The notes below the pieces were generated by a model. It was not told where the DNA came from. It was given only the letters and a program-made list of their open reading frames with translations, and searched no databases. From Candidatus Pelagisphaera phototrophica (GTDB taxonomy: Bacteria; Verrucomicrobiota; Verrucomicrobiia; Opitutales; Opitutaceae): a stretch of DNA of 64,000 nt. Numbering within the stretch: position 1 is the stretch's first letter; each line of letters begins with the position of its first letter. Both the position numbers and the translations under genes were made by a program. The stretch spans positions 2,852,001 to 2,916,000 of the forward strand of contig NZ_CP076039.1 of assembly GCF_014529625.1 (NCBI RefSeq), read 5' to 3'. Below are positions 54,766 through 63,528 of this stretch, one piece after another.

Positions 54766-55305
54766 TCACTCCTGCCAGCTTTTGGCCGATTTGACAATTT
54801 TCCACGTGGCCAGAGAGGGATCCGTTTCACTTAATGTATTCAAACTCAAGTCTCTTCTCAAATGGCTGGGCCCGCCCGCTTTCGAACCCTCTCCTTCGAC
54901 AACTGCGAACCCAAAATCCGGATTTCCGACTAGGGCTATGTATCCATTATCCGTAAAATTGAAGCACTGTAGGGGAGAGTCGCTCGGCTCTTTGAGCATG
55001 AGCACCGCCCCTGGCTCGAAACTTGCGGCTTCAATACAAAGCCCGTACTCACTCGCATAGATCTGCCTCTGCGACGGGTAATTCATGGTCCACATTTCAT
55101 CCGCCAATCCAAATCGCTTCAACGTGTGGGCCATCAGTGGTGCCTGCAGTTGCACATTTTGCCGGAAACCTGGAATGTCGACACAATTGGATTCTGGCTC
55201 ATCGAGCGGGTCCGCCAATCGTATCATTACGGGACTCGATTACCCGATTGCCACGTTCGGAAACAGCAACCATATTGCAAAGAGTGGTACGGTCGACTTC
55301 AACAT
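54766..55305 (-). pseudogene. Secreted ricin-type lectin-like protein interrupted by a stop after the signal peptide
   Basis: From the ATG at 55305 the frame encodes a signal peptide (LKSTVPLFAIWLLFPNVAIG) and then meets a TAA at 55242-55240, after which the same frame stays open for 158 codons to 54766. The rest reads NVQLQAPLMAHTLKRFG, QIYASEYGLCIEAASFEP, LQCFNFTDNGYIALVG and FGFAVVEGEG. The LCIEA and CFNFTDNGYI pattern resembles ricin B-type beta-trefoil repeats. An alternative is translation of only the part from the Met at 55227, which would lack export. The lectin call is a pattern-level guess. Confidence 0.5.
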
Positions 55306-55351
55306 TACAAGCCAATACGCTTTTCTCCTTCCCCGTCTAGCAGAAAGCCTA

Positions 55352-57214
55352 CTATAAGTCTTCAACCTGAGCGATTCTGGCCATTATACTAATGCCATAT
55401 CGACCTTCGCGACTGCCTCCGTTGTCCAGGTACTTCTTTACGAGCGGAAATGCGGGTTCACCAACCCAATCGATGACATTGTGAAGCATAGGCTCGTTTT
55501 CCGAGTGATTTATCAACAGGGTTTCAAGGGTGGCTAAACCTAGGTCGCTTTGCCCTAGGTCGATCAGTATCCACGCTGCCATCACTCGTACTTCGTGCGA
55601 TTCATCCTTAAGGGCTTTCTTGAGAGCCGCAGTCGCGGAACGGGCATTCTTATCGAGCAAGCGCAGGCCAACCACTGCCCACCAACGCATGCCTTCGTCC
55701 TCGTGCGACATCCACTTCTTAAAGGTTCCCAGATTCGCCTTGTCCCTGGCAAGAGCCCTATCGGCAGCATCTAGATAAGATTCGAGTGGATACAATTTTT
55801 CGTCTCGAACCATTTCGAAGATGGTGAGATTGTTTTCCTCAGCCCGTCGCTCGCGCATCTTCTCAGGCAAGAGCCCCGAATCGTGCAGCTCGAGCTGCTT
55901 CTGGCGCAAGGCTGCCTTCAGTTCGGCTATCATCGCCTGATGCTCCGGAGCATTGATCAGGTTGTACACATTGTCAAAGTCGCTCTCGTTATCGAAAAAC
56001 TCTTCGGAGGCCCGTGGCTCGAAGAACTGGCCCGTGATTTCATTCGTTTTCCCCTCTCGGTGATGCTGTTCCCAGGCGGGCGTCAGCTGAGCTTTCCACA
56101 GGTAAGCTAGGTGATGCCCTGCAGGGGCGAACGGGTAATAGTTTTTGTGATACGAGTATCGCCCCGTCCGCATGAGACGTACGAGGTCGAGCCGCTCGTC
56201 GGCCCGCTCCCGAAATCCTAGATGATACTTGGGCTCCGATTCGATGCCATTTCCCAAAAAAACGGTCCCCTGGAAGGTGTCTGGAATTTCCGCTCCCGCC
56301 AAGCTCAGCCACGTTTTCGGCATGTCGACGAAACTGACAAGTCGGTCGACCGTCGTTCCCGGCTCATTGCCGGGATAGAGATGCTTCATTTTTTCAGGAA
56401 TGCGTACAACGAGCGGGCAGTGAACTCCGCTCGAATAGAGGAACCGCTTGCTCCGGGCCATCACGCCACCGTGGTCCGAGTTGTAAATAATGATTGTGTC
56501 TTCGTACAAGCCATCCGCTTTGAGCGCATCGATTGCCTGCTGGACCTTACGGTCCATATTCTCAACGGCTTCGGCGTATTTGGCGTAATTTTTTCGAATC
56601 ACCGGCAGGTCCGGATGATAGGAGAAGAGTTTCATTCCAGCCGGATCCTTTTTAACCTCGTCAAGACTGCCATGAGCGCGGCTCTCGTGACTGTCCGTAA
56701 TATTGAATACGGCGAAGAACGGTTGTCCCGACTCACGCATCCTCCAACCAAATTGCTCCTTACCTCCCTTATAATCCCATGGGTCCTTGTCTTCTCGGCC
56801 ACCGATGTTGTAGTCCGTCTTGCCGGGGTTGGAGGTGTGGTATCCTGCCGCTTTCAGCAGATCCGGGTAGTACTTGATCTTATCGTGCGGAATCAGATTA
56901 CGGCTCCGCATCGGTTGCGTTCCATTGGAGATTCCATACATGCCCGTAATCCAGACCGACCGGGTCGGGGCGCAGACTGCCGCATTGTCAAAACAGTTGG
57001 TGTAGCGGAAACCTTCCTTCGCCAATTGGTCAATCGCTGGCGTATCCGCATTGGCTCCCCCATAGCAACTCACCCACGAAATCCCGTTGTCCTCGCTGGT
57101 TATCCAAAGAATGTTTGGTTTGTCTTGAGCCAGCAGAAAAGGGCCGAATAGGCAAATAGCTAGCATCAAGGGGCGGCGGAGTGACGCCAAACATGGTAAA
57201 GTATATCGTTGCAT
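55352..57214 (-). CDS. Secreted sulfatase with C-terminal HEAT-like repeats
   Basis: This 620-residue protein has a signal peptide, the metal motif NILWITSEDNGISWVSCYGG, and maturation motif CAPTRSVWITGMY (Cys81). The sulfatase core with DTIIIYNSDHGGVMARSKR ends near residue 450. The remaining ~165 residues are helical repeats (WWAVVGLRLLDKNARSATAA, EVRVMAAWILIDLGQSDLG), consistent with HEAT/PBS-type repeats. The extra domain might bind the outer membrane or a partner. It is related to heparan N-sulfatase-like enzymes. Its gene is preceded by 379 bases with no complete gene. Confidence 0.92.
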   Translation of the reverse strand: MQRYTLPCLASLRRPLMLAICLFGPFLLAQDKPNILWITSEDNGISWVSCYGGANADTPAIDQLAKEGFRYTNCFDNAAVCAPTRSVWITGMYGISNGTQPMRSRNLIPHDKIKYYPDLLKAAGYHTSNPGKTDYNIGGREDKDPWDYKGGKEQFGWRMRESGQPFFAVFNITDSHESRAHGSLDEVKKDPAGMKLFSYHPDLPVIRKNYAKYAEAVENMDRKVQQAIDALKADGLYEDTIIIYNSDHGGVMARSKRFLYSSGVHCPLVVRIPEKMKHLYPGNEPGTTVDRLVSFVDMPKTWLSLAGAEIPDTFQGTVFLGNGIESEPKYHLGFRERADERLDLVRLMRTGRYSYHKNYYPFAPAGHHLAYLWKAQLTPAWEQHHREGKTNEITGQFFEPRASEEFFDNESDFDNVYNLINAPEHQAMIAELKAALRQKQLELHDSGLLPEKMRERRAEENNLTIFEMVRDEKLYPLESYLDAADRALARDKANLGTFKKWMSHEDEGMRWWAVVGLRLLDKNARSATAALKKALKDESHEVRVMAAWILIDLGQSDLGLATLETLLINHSENEPMLHNVIDWVGEPAFPLVKKYLDNGGSREGRYGISIMARIAQVEDL

Positions 57215-57593
57215 GATACTTTCTATAATCCCTTTCGAATCGAAAGAGCAAGGTTAAGGAAAAAAGCTTAAGTCTGGAGAATAAAACATACTCTGGCCAA
57301 GCTCTGGGCTGTTTTAAAGTAGCGGGCGATCGGTGTTCGCCTTGCGAACAATAAACGAGCACACCCGCGATTCTTAACCGTCGAGGAAAAGGGCACTACG
57401 AACGACCTTCATTGCCGGATCAAAAGGCTTCACCCTATTTCCCGCCTGCCAAAACTGGATAGACTATAACTTAGGGTCTTTGCTCATGCCAACAATGTCT
57501 CCGTAGTTGACCGAGTATGCCAAAGGATGCACCATATGGCCATAATTAAAGCCCTCGGACTGAGGCAGCGCCCCTATCAAAACTGTATGGAAA
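57215..57593. other. Intergenic region with a short coding-like remnant
   Basis: The 379 bases between the Gfo/Idh gene and the sulfatase (both minus strand) hold no complete gene. From about 57601 to the TAG at 57464 the minus strand reads HTVLIGALPQSEGFNYGHMV and HPLAYSVNYGDIVGMSKDPK. This looks like the last part of a lost protein. I cannot assign it to a family. Confidence 0.3.
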
Positions 57594-59087
57594 TTACGCT
57601 TTGCTTAGTTTAAAATCCCATTCTTTACGGTATTCCTTGTTGATGAGACTATTCGCTTTCCGGCTGTTCTTGAAGCGCAGGTTCGGGCCATCCCAAGCGA
57701 GCTTCTTTCCTGGGAATCCCAGGCAGACATTGCCCAGCTGAATCGTCTCGGTGAATGGGCCGGCGTACTTGAAATTTGAGCCTGGGTAGTCGTAAGGTTT
57801 GTTGCCAATGGCAGCCTCGCGGAATTCCGTATGGTGGCCGATCGAAGGCTCATAAACACGGGCGGGGCGATGGTCGCCAGTCTTTTCCTTGAGTTCCATG
57901 GCGACGGCGCGATGAGCTTCGTTTGGAATTATGCGAGAGCTATCACCGTAGTCACCCGTCACCAACAGCGTGTTCTTCGTCCCGACGTACAGGTTACCCG
58001 AGTTCGCAAGCTCCGCTCCTTGAGCGATTTCCTCCAGCCGCTCATGGCGGCGCGGCTTACCGTTCTTGTCCGTGTAAGCATTGTCCGTTCCGTCGTACCA
58101 GAAGACGTCGAAGCCAGGACGCTTGTCCGTAGATCCAAAGGTCCACTTCAAAGTGGAGCCTTTGGGAAAGGCGGCATGGGTCAAGGTGTCGACATTGAGC
58201 GCTTCAACATGGGTCGGATAGCCTGGGTCGAGCGACATGAAAATCGAGTCCATGGTGTGGCACGCCATGTCGGCCAAGGCACCACCGCCAAAGTCGAGCC
58301 ACCCACGCCAGTTAAAGGGGAGATAAGCACCGCCGCGCTTCCTTGCCCGCCCCGCGTCAAGTCCGCGATCGCCCAGGTAGGGTCGGTCAGCAGCTGGGCC
58401 GAGCCAGTTTTGCCAGTCAAGCGTTTCCGGTGCCGGGTCCCCACCCTTCGGAAGCTCAAATCCCTGGGGCCAAACGGGACGGTTGGTGAAACAATGAATT
58501 TCTTTAATATCACCCAGGTGTCCCCCTTGGACATAGGCCGCTATCTGGCGATTGCCTTCGTTGGCGTGACCCTGGTTGCCCATCTGCGTCGCTAGCTGGT
58601 AGCGATCACACGCGTCCGCCAGCTGGCGAGCCTCCCAAACCGTGTGGGTTAGGGGCTTCTGCGTAAAAACGTGCTTGCCATGCTCAAGTGCCAGGACGGT
58701 CGCTGGATAGTGGCTATGGTCGGGTGTGCCGATCATGACCGCATCAAAACTGTCGGCTGCCTTGTCGAACATCTCGCGGTAGTCCTGGAAACCCTTTGCC
58801 GCTTTCCAATGCTTCGCTAGCCAACTATTTCCGTCTTTTTCCATCGCTGCAATGCCCTTCGGGATGTTAGTGTAGCGGCTGGAATCGACATCGCAGTACG
58901 CCCCGCAAATATCGCCATGGCTGATGGTATCGTTGATATGGCGACTGTTGATGCCCCCTACGCCGATAAACGCGACGCGCAGCTTGTCGCCCTTGGCCTC
59001 AGCACTGAGAATGGCAGGTGCACCGAGTATCCCTACGCCGGCTGCAGTTGAAGTTTTGATGAATTGACGACGTGTTAATTTGCTCAT
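57594..59087 (-). CDS. Gfo/Idh/MocA family oxidoreductase with Tat signal
   Basis: The twin-arginine motif TRRQFIKTS is near residue 5, followed by GVGILGAPAILSA. The 497-residue body has a Rossmann motif (FIGVGGINSRHINDT), then the family blocks DAVMIGTPDHSHYP and HGKHVFTQKPLTHTVWEA. The lysine in the EKP-like motif (QKPLTH) is the usual dinucleotide-proximal residue. Members export through Tat and act on sugars or inositols with bound NAD(P). The region GLDAGRARKRGGAYLPFNWR is a common landmark of the Planctomycete/Verrucomicrobia subgroup. Confidence 0.92.
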   Translation of the reverse strand: MSKLTRRQFIKTSTAAGVGILGAPAILSAEAKGDKLRVAFIGVGGINSRHINDTISHGDICGAYCDVDSSRYTNIPKGIAAMEKDGNSWLAKHWKAAKGFQDYREMFDKAADSFDAVMIGTPDHSHYPATVLALEHGKHVFTQKPLTHTVWEARQLADACDRYQLATQMGNQGHANEGNRQIAAYVQGGHLGDIKEIHCFTNRPVWPQGFELPKGGDPAPETLDWQNWLGPAADRPYLGDRGLDAGRARKRGGAYLPFNWRGWLDFGGGALADMACHTMDSIFMSLDPGYPTHVEALNVDTLTHAAFPKGSTLKWTFGSTDKRPGFDVFWYDGTDNAYTDKNGKPRRHERLEEIAQGAELANSGNLYVGTKNTLLVTGDYGDSSRIIPNEAHRAVAMELKEKTGDHRPARVYEPSIGHHTEFREAAIGNKPYDYPGSNFKYAGPFTETIQLGNVCLGFPGKKLAWDGPNLRFKNSRKANSLINKEYRKEWDFKLSKA

Positions 59088-59301
59088 GGGTAGATGCAGT
59101 TTGGGTTGTTAGAAAGTTTAATGGGTCCGCTTCGACACCGTAAAAGACAATGAAATGGAACTATGAGCCTTTAACTTGGCCAAACAATCCCTCCTTGGCA
59201 AGTTGCGAAATCGCAGTTTTTGAGTTTCCACTAAGAAGCCATCGCTCCAATTCTTGTCCGCACAACCCGCCCAACGTCTGTCGCAGGCGTTGCCCCTACA
59301 A

Positions 59302-59610
59302 TCACATCGATGAGCCACAAATAACCCAGCGGGGCATCTCGGCCTTCCGAATGGTGGCCTCACGCTTGATGCGGGATCGAAAATCTCCCAGGAATTGCCA
59401 GTGGGTCGGCTGGTCGAGATCTACTTCCGCCATGACAACGGTACCCCACTCGTCTGCCTCCGCAACACGAACTCCGTTACGGGCCCATACCGCAGTCTTC
59501 ATCCAATTGAATTCATGATCGCTGTAAGTGGAGAAAATTAAGAATACTCCATTCTCTGCACAGAGAACACATATGATTCGATTAAGGGATTGATGAATGT
59601 ACTGGATGAA
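59302..59610 (-). pseudogene. C-terminal remnant of a nitrilase-superfamily hydrolase
   Basis: The minus strand reads RIICVLCAENGVFLIFSTYS, then DHEFNWMKTAVWARNGVRVA, EADEWGTVVMAEVDLDQPTH and WQFLGDFRSRIKREA. This matches the C-terminal end of carbon-nitrogen hydrolases, with the end-of-domain DLDQ and LGDFRSR blocks. The catalytic Glu-Lys-Cys part is missing and a TGA (59611-59613) closes the frame upstream. It is a truncated copy between two plus- and minus-strand neighbours. Confidence 0.65.
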
Positions 59611-59618
59611 TCAAATCT

Positions 59619-61115
59619 GTGGTATCTGTAGTTCTAAAACCTCAAACCAAGTTTAGTTTGATAAAATATATCTCTTTTGTAATTGCTCTTTTAATTTTAA
59701 ACGCCGCGTTCTGTCAGGATCGTCCGAATATCGTTTGGATTGTGGTCGACGACATGTCTTCTCACTTTGGATACCAGGGAGAGCCGCTTGCCACGACGCC
59801 TCGAGTCGATCGCCTTGCCAAAGAGGGCATTGTCTTCAGTCGAGCCTATGCGACGGCACCGGTTTGCTCTACCTTTCGCTCCGCGATGATCACCGGCATG
59901 TACCAGACGACGATCGGGGCTCACCATCACCGGAGTTCGCGGGGCGAGCTGAAGATCGAACTGCCGAGAGGCGTTCGTACGATCCCAGAGCTATTTCGTG
60001 AAGCAGGCTATTTCACAACAATCACTGATGCCTCCGGAAAGAGAAACGGGAAGCAAGACTACGACTTCGTTTATAAACCGTCGGACCTCTACGATGGGAT
60101 CGATTACAGTCAGCGGAAGAATGGTCAGCCGTTCTTCGCCCAATTTCATCTCCGTGGTGGGAAAATCCGCAATAGCGAACAAGGCTATAAGGCTGCTATG
60201 GCGGACATGAATTTGCGGGTTGAACGCAGCGCGGTGACCTTGCCTCCTTACTATCCCGACCACCCTGTGATTCGCGAGGATTGGGCTCAGTATCTCGATT
60301 CGGTGAACTACACCGATATCGAAGTCGGTCGCATTCTGTATCGCCTGGAAAAGGATGGCTCTCTCGAAAATACGATTGTCTTCTTTCTGACCGACCACGG
60401 TATCAGTCACGCTCGAGGAAAGCAATTCCTCTATGAGGAGGGAATTTTAATTCCGTTTGTGGTCTGGGCGCCGGGCCTGCTTCCTCAAGGAAAGGTTCGG
60501 GATGAGTTCATCGCCCACATCGACCTAGGAGCGACCTCACTTCAACTTGCAGGTATTCCGATTCCCAAAAGCATGCAGGGCCGCCCGCTTTTCGGCCCCG
60601 ATGCCGAACCGCGCGATTATGTCGTCTCGGCACGGGATCGCTGTGATGAAACGGTCGATCGTATTCGTAGCATTCGGAAGGGGGATTTCAAATACATCCG
60701 TAATTTCTATCCTCAGCGTCCTTACCTTCAGCCCTGCGCCTACAAGGACGCCAAACCTTTTATGCCGATTCTGCGCGAGCTCTACGCGGCGGGAAAGCTG
60801 AACGAGGCTCAGTCCCTCCAGCTTGCTGAAATCCGTCCGGAAGAGGAACTCTACGATCTGACTCAGGACCTATGGGAAATTAATAACCTCGCGGAGGATC
60901 CGGCGTATCAGGATAAGCTCTCAGACTTTCGCGCCTTGCTTGGTCGTTGGGTGATGGATACCGATGACAAGGGCCGCTATCCCGAGTCAATCGAATTGTA
61001 CGACAGCGATATGGCGCCTTACCTGAAGACATTGAAAAGTAGAAAACCGGAATCGGCGGCTAAGGTGGAGGCGAATATCGAATTGATGAAAACGTGGAGG
61101 ATGGAAGGGAAGTAA
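59619..61115 (+). CDS. Secreted sulfatase with unusual CSTFR maturation motif
   Basis: This 498-residue sulfatase has a signal peptide ([17 protein letters not shown]), the metal motif [15 protein letters not shown] and HHHRSS after the active-site region. The motif at the modified Cys83 is [16 protein letters not shown], with Thr where the usual C-x-P-x-R motif has Pro. The rest of the fold ([19 protein letters not shown]) is intact. The GTG at 59619 and a TTG at 59658 are both possible starts, and the latter places the signal peptide closer to the N-terminus. The substrate is not known. Confidence 0.9.
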   Translation: MVSVVLKPQTKFSLIKYISFVIALLILNAAFCQDRPNIVWIVVDDMSSHFGYQGEPLATTPRVDRLAKEGIVFSRAYATAPVCSTFRSAMITGMYQTTIGAHHHRSSRGELKIELPRGVRTIPELFREAGYFTTITDASGKRNGKQDYDFVYKPSDLYDGIDYSQRKNGQPFFAQFHLRGGKIRNSEQGYKAAMADMNLRVERSAVTLPPYYPDHPVIREDWAQYLDSVNYTDIEVGRILYRLEKDGSLENTIVFFLTDHGISHARGKQFLYEEGILIPFVVWAPGLLPQGKVRDEFIAHIDLGATSLQLAGIPIPKSMQGRPLFGPDAEPRDYVVSARDRCDETVDRIRSIRKGDFKYIRNFYPQRPYLQPCAYKDAKPFMPILRELYAAGKLNEAQSLQLAEIRPEEELYDLTQDLWEINNLAEDPAYQDKLSDFRALLGRWVMDTDDKGRYPESIELYDSDMAPYLKTLKSRKPESAAKVEANIELMKTWRMEGK

Positions 61116-61162
61116 CCCAGCGATTTTGCAATAGGTTCCTCTGAATCTTTCACGCTTATAGA

Positions 61163-61384
61163 ATGAAACGCTCGCTAACACAGCCTCTAGTTCTGTTTTC
61201 TCTTGTTCTGTCAGGATTCCTCATTGCGGATGATCGCCCAAATATCATCTTTTTCCTCACGGATGACCAACGTCACGATACGCTAGGCTGCGCGGGAAAT
61301 CCAATAGTGGAAACGCCAACCATCGATAAGCTCGCCGCGCAGGGAGCGGAGTTCACGAAGATAAGCGGGATTAGGTTTTATTGA
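61163..61384 (+). pseudogene. N-terminal sulfatase fragment
   Basis: The first 73 codons encode a signal peptide and a sulfatase start, DDRPNIIFFLTDDQRHDTLG and NPIVETPTIDKLAAQGAEF, and then turn into unrelated sequence (KISGIRFY) and a stop. The modified Cys, the second metal site and the C-terminal domain are missing. It is 47 bases downstream of the previous sulfatase and 165 bases upstream of the next one. A deletion of most of a third sulfatase gene is the simplest explanation. Confidence 0.85.
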
Positions 61385-61549
61385 TGAACAGAATGCACTT
61401 CGCTTGCTGTATACCGCGTTTCGCGTTAGTTTGATAAAACCTTTTGGAAATTCTCATCATGGTCCTGTTGAAAAATGTTGGTATAGAGGCGGTTTCTTTG
61501 TGAGTTTTGTCTGGAACCCTATCGAGGCTCATCGGTATACTTTAATTCG

Positions 61550-62935
61550 ATGAAACTGATTTTTAATGGGATCTGCAGATTTAGATTGCTCACATACGTT
61601 GTAGCGGTGGTAGGCGTGGGCCAAGTTTCTTCGGCTAACTCATCTCCTAATATCGTATTCATCCTGAGTGATGATCAGGCGTGGACCGACTATGGTTTTA
61701 TGGGACATCCGGATATCAAGACGCCACATCTGGATAAGTTGGCCGAGAACAGTCTTGTATTCGAGCGTGGATACGTTGCGGCTCCACTTTGCCGACCATC
61801 CTTGGCATCCATGGCGACGGGATTGTTTCCATTTGAGCATGGCGTTGCGGGTAACGATGTGGATGGGCGGAATAATCGGGCTGAGTTGGACGTTCCCGTG
61901 CGTGAGGCGTTTCACGGGTACCCGAGTTTTATCAAGCTTTTAACTGCGAATGGATACCTCTCGCATCAATCAGGGAAGTGGTGGGAAGGTTCCTACTCGG
62001 ATGGCGGCTTCACCCATGGCATGACGCACGGCGATCCGGAACGCGGTGGCAGGCATGGTGATGAAGGGTTGAAGATCGGGCGCGAAGGGATGGCTCCGAT
62101 AACGGATTTTATCGACAAGGCTACTGAAGCAGAGAAACCGTTCCTCGTTTGGTATGCGCCTTTCCTTCCCCACACGCCGCACAACCCGCCGGAGCGTTTG
62201 CTGAAAAAGTATCGAAAGCCCGGTCGGGCCGAGGATGTCGCCAAGTACTTTGCCATGTGCGACTGGTTCGACGAAACTTGCGGCGAATTGCTCGGGTACT
62301 TAGACGAGAAATCGCTTACTCAAAATACAATGGTCATTTATATTTGCGACAACGGCTGGGCGGCAAAAAGTACAAACGCTGCGGACCCGGATCAGGCCGT
62401 GTGGAAGGGATTCGCCCTTCGCTCGAAAGGTTCGCCTTACGAAAATGGTATCCGCACGCCCATTATGCTCTCTTGGCCAGGCCGGGTGGAGCCGTCTCGC
62501 TCACCTCAATTAGCGCATGCGATAGACCTCTTCCCTACGATAGCCGCTGCCGCAGGTCTGAAAGCCCCTGCCAATCTGCCTGGAGTTAACTTGCTCGATG
62601 AGGCGGCGAGAAAGAAACGCAAGACCGTTTTCGGAGTCACAAACTCGATTCATAACATGACGCTCGGCAAGCCCAATGAGACGCTACAATACCTCTGGTG
62701 CGTGGAGGGTGCTTGGAAACTTATGCTTCGTTATTCCGGCGAAGACACCACGAGATACAAAAATGTGCATATCTGGGATACCGCACCGGTTCGACTTTTC
62801 AACCTAGTGGATGACCCATATGCTAACGATGATCTTGCTTCATCGTACCCGGGAGTCGTGGAACGATTGAAAAAGAGGATCGAGAACTGGCACGATGTGG
62901 ACAGCCATTTAAGGGAATCGTTATCGGAACGCTAG
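61550..62935 (+). CDS. Secreted sulfatase with CRPSL maturation motif
   Basis: This 461-residue sulfatase has a signal peptide ending near residue 29, the metal motif NIVFILSDDQAWTDYG, and the motif CRPSLASMATGLFPFEHG (Cys81). The usual Arg of C-x-P-x-R is Leu, although Pro is kept. The later metal pair VIYICDNGWAAKS is present. The deviation could be a natural family variant or a loss of efficient formylglycine formation. It is the last sulfatase of the group and lies just before hemJ, which is on the other strand. Confidence 0.91.
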   Translation: MKLIFNGICRFRLLTYVVAVVGVGQVSSANSSPNIVFILSDDQAWTDYGFMGHPDIKTPHLDKLAENSLVFERGYVAAPLCRPSLASMATGLFPFEHGVAGNDVDGRNNRAELDVPVREAFHGYPSFIKLLTANGYLSHQSGKWWEGSYSDGGFTHGMTHGDPERGGRHGDEGLKIGREGMAPITDFIDKATEAEKPFLVWYAPFLPHTPHNPPERLLKKYRKPGRAEDVAKYFAMCDWFDETCGELLGYLDEKSLTQNTMVIYICDNGWAAKSTNAADPDQAVWKGFALRSKGSPYENGIRTPIMLSWPGRVEPSRSPQLAHAIDLFPTIAAAAGLKAPANLPGVNLLDEAARKKRKTVFGVTNSIHNMTLGKPNETLQYLWCVEGAWKLMLRYSGEDTTRYKNVHIWDTAPVRLFNLVDDPYANDDLASSYPGVVERLKKRIENWHDVDSHLRESLSER

Positions 62936-63093
62936 TTTTGTAATTTAAATTTAGATACAAACGAAAATAAAAGGTAGACAGGAAACGTCTGGAGCACTGA
63001 TGAAACCGAGGAGAATCGTGAGGGTTGGGTGACGAAGCGAACAATGTTAAAAACGCCCCCAACCCAATTGAGGGTTTTAGTTTGAGTAAGTGC

Positions 63094-63528
63094 TCACATC
63101 GGCTTGCCGATGACTAGGTAGACGACGATGATCAGTCCGACCAGCGGGATCTCGTTAAACCAGCGCAATGCGGTCGAGGACCACGACAACGCTTCCCGCT
63201 CGGCTTTCTTAACCATGCGGAACGTCCAGTGATTGTAGCCAATGAACAGCACGACGAGAAAAGTCTTCGCATGCAGCCAGCCCTGACCTGAAAAGTAGCC
63301 CATGGAAATTCCAATCCAAACGCCCGAAAGGATGGCGAGTACCGACATGACGTTGCCGAACATGAAAAGCTTTCGGGCCATGATATAGAGCCGCTCCACG
63401 CCTTGGCCGGCGGCCTTGCCCTCTACGAGATGCACCAGAATGCGTGGAAGGTAAAAGAGGCTGACCATCCAGGCCATGACCATGACCAAGTGAATCGTTT
63501 TCGTCCAAAGATAGAGATGTCCCGACAT
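63094..63528 (-). CDS. hemJ: Protoporphyrinogen oxidase HemJ
   Basis: This 144-residue membrane protein has four hydrophobic segments and matches HemJ/UPF0093: KTIHLVMVMAWMVSLFYLPR with the conserved His, LFMFGNVMSVLAILSG and GWLHAKTFLVVLFIGYNHW with the second conserved His. HemJ oxidises protoporphyrinogen IX to protoporphyrin IX using a haem b. It is convergent with the last sulfatase gene and has no linked haem gene here. Confidence 0.9.
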   Translation of the reverse strand: MSGHLYLWTKTIHLVMVMAWMVSLFYLPRILVHLVEGKAAGQGVERLYIMARKLFMFGNVMSVLAILSGVWIGISMGYFSGQGWLHAKTFLVVLFIGYNHWTFRMVKKAEREALSWSSTALRWFNEIPLVGLIIVVYLVIGKPM

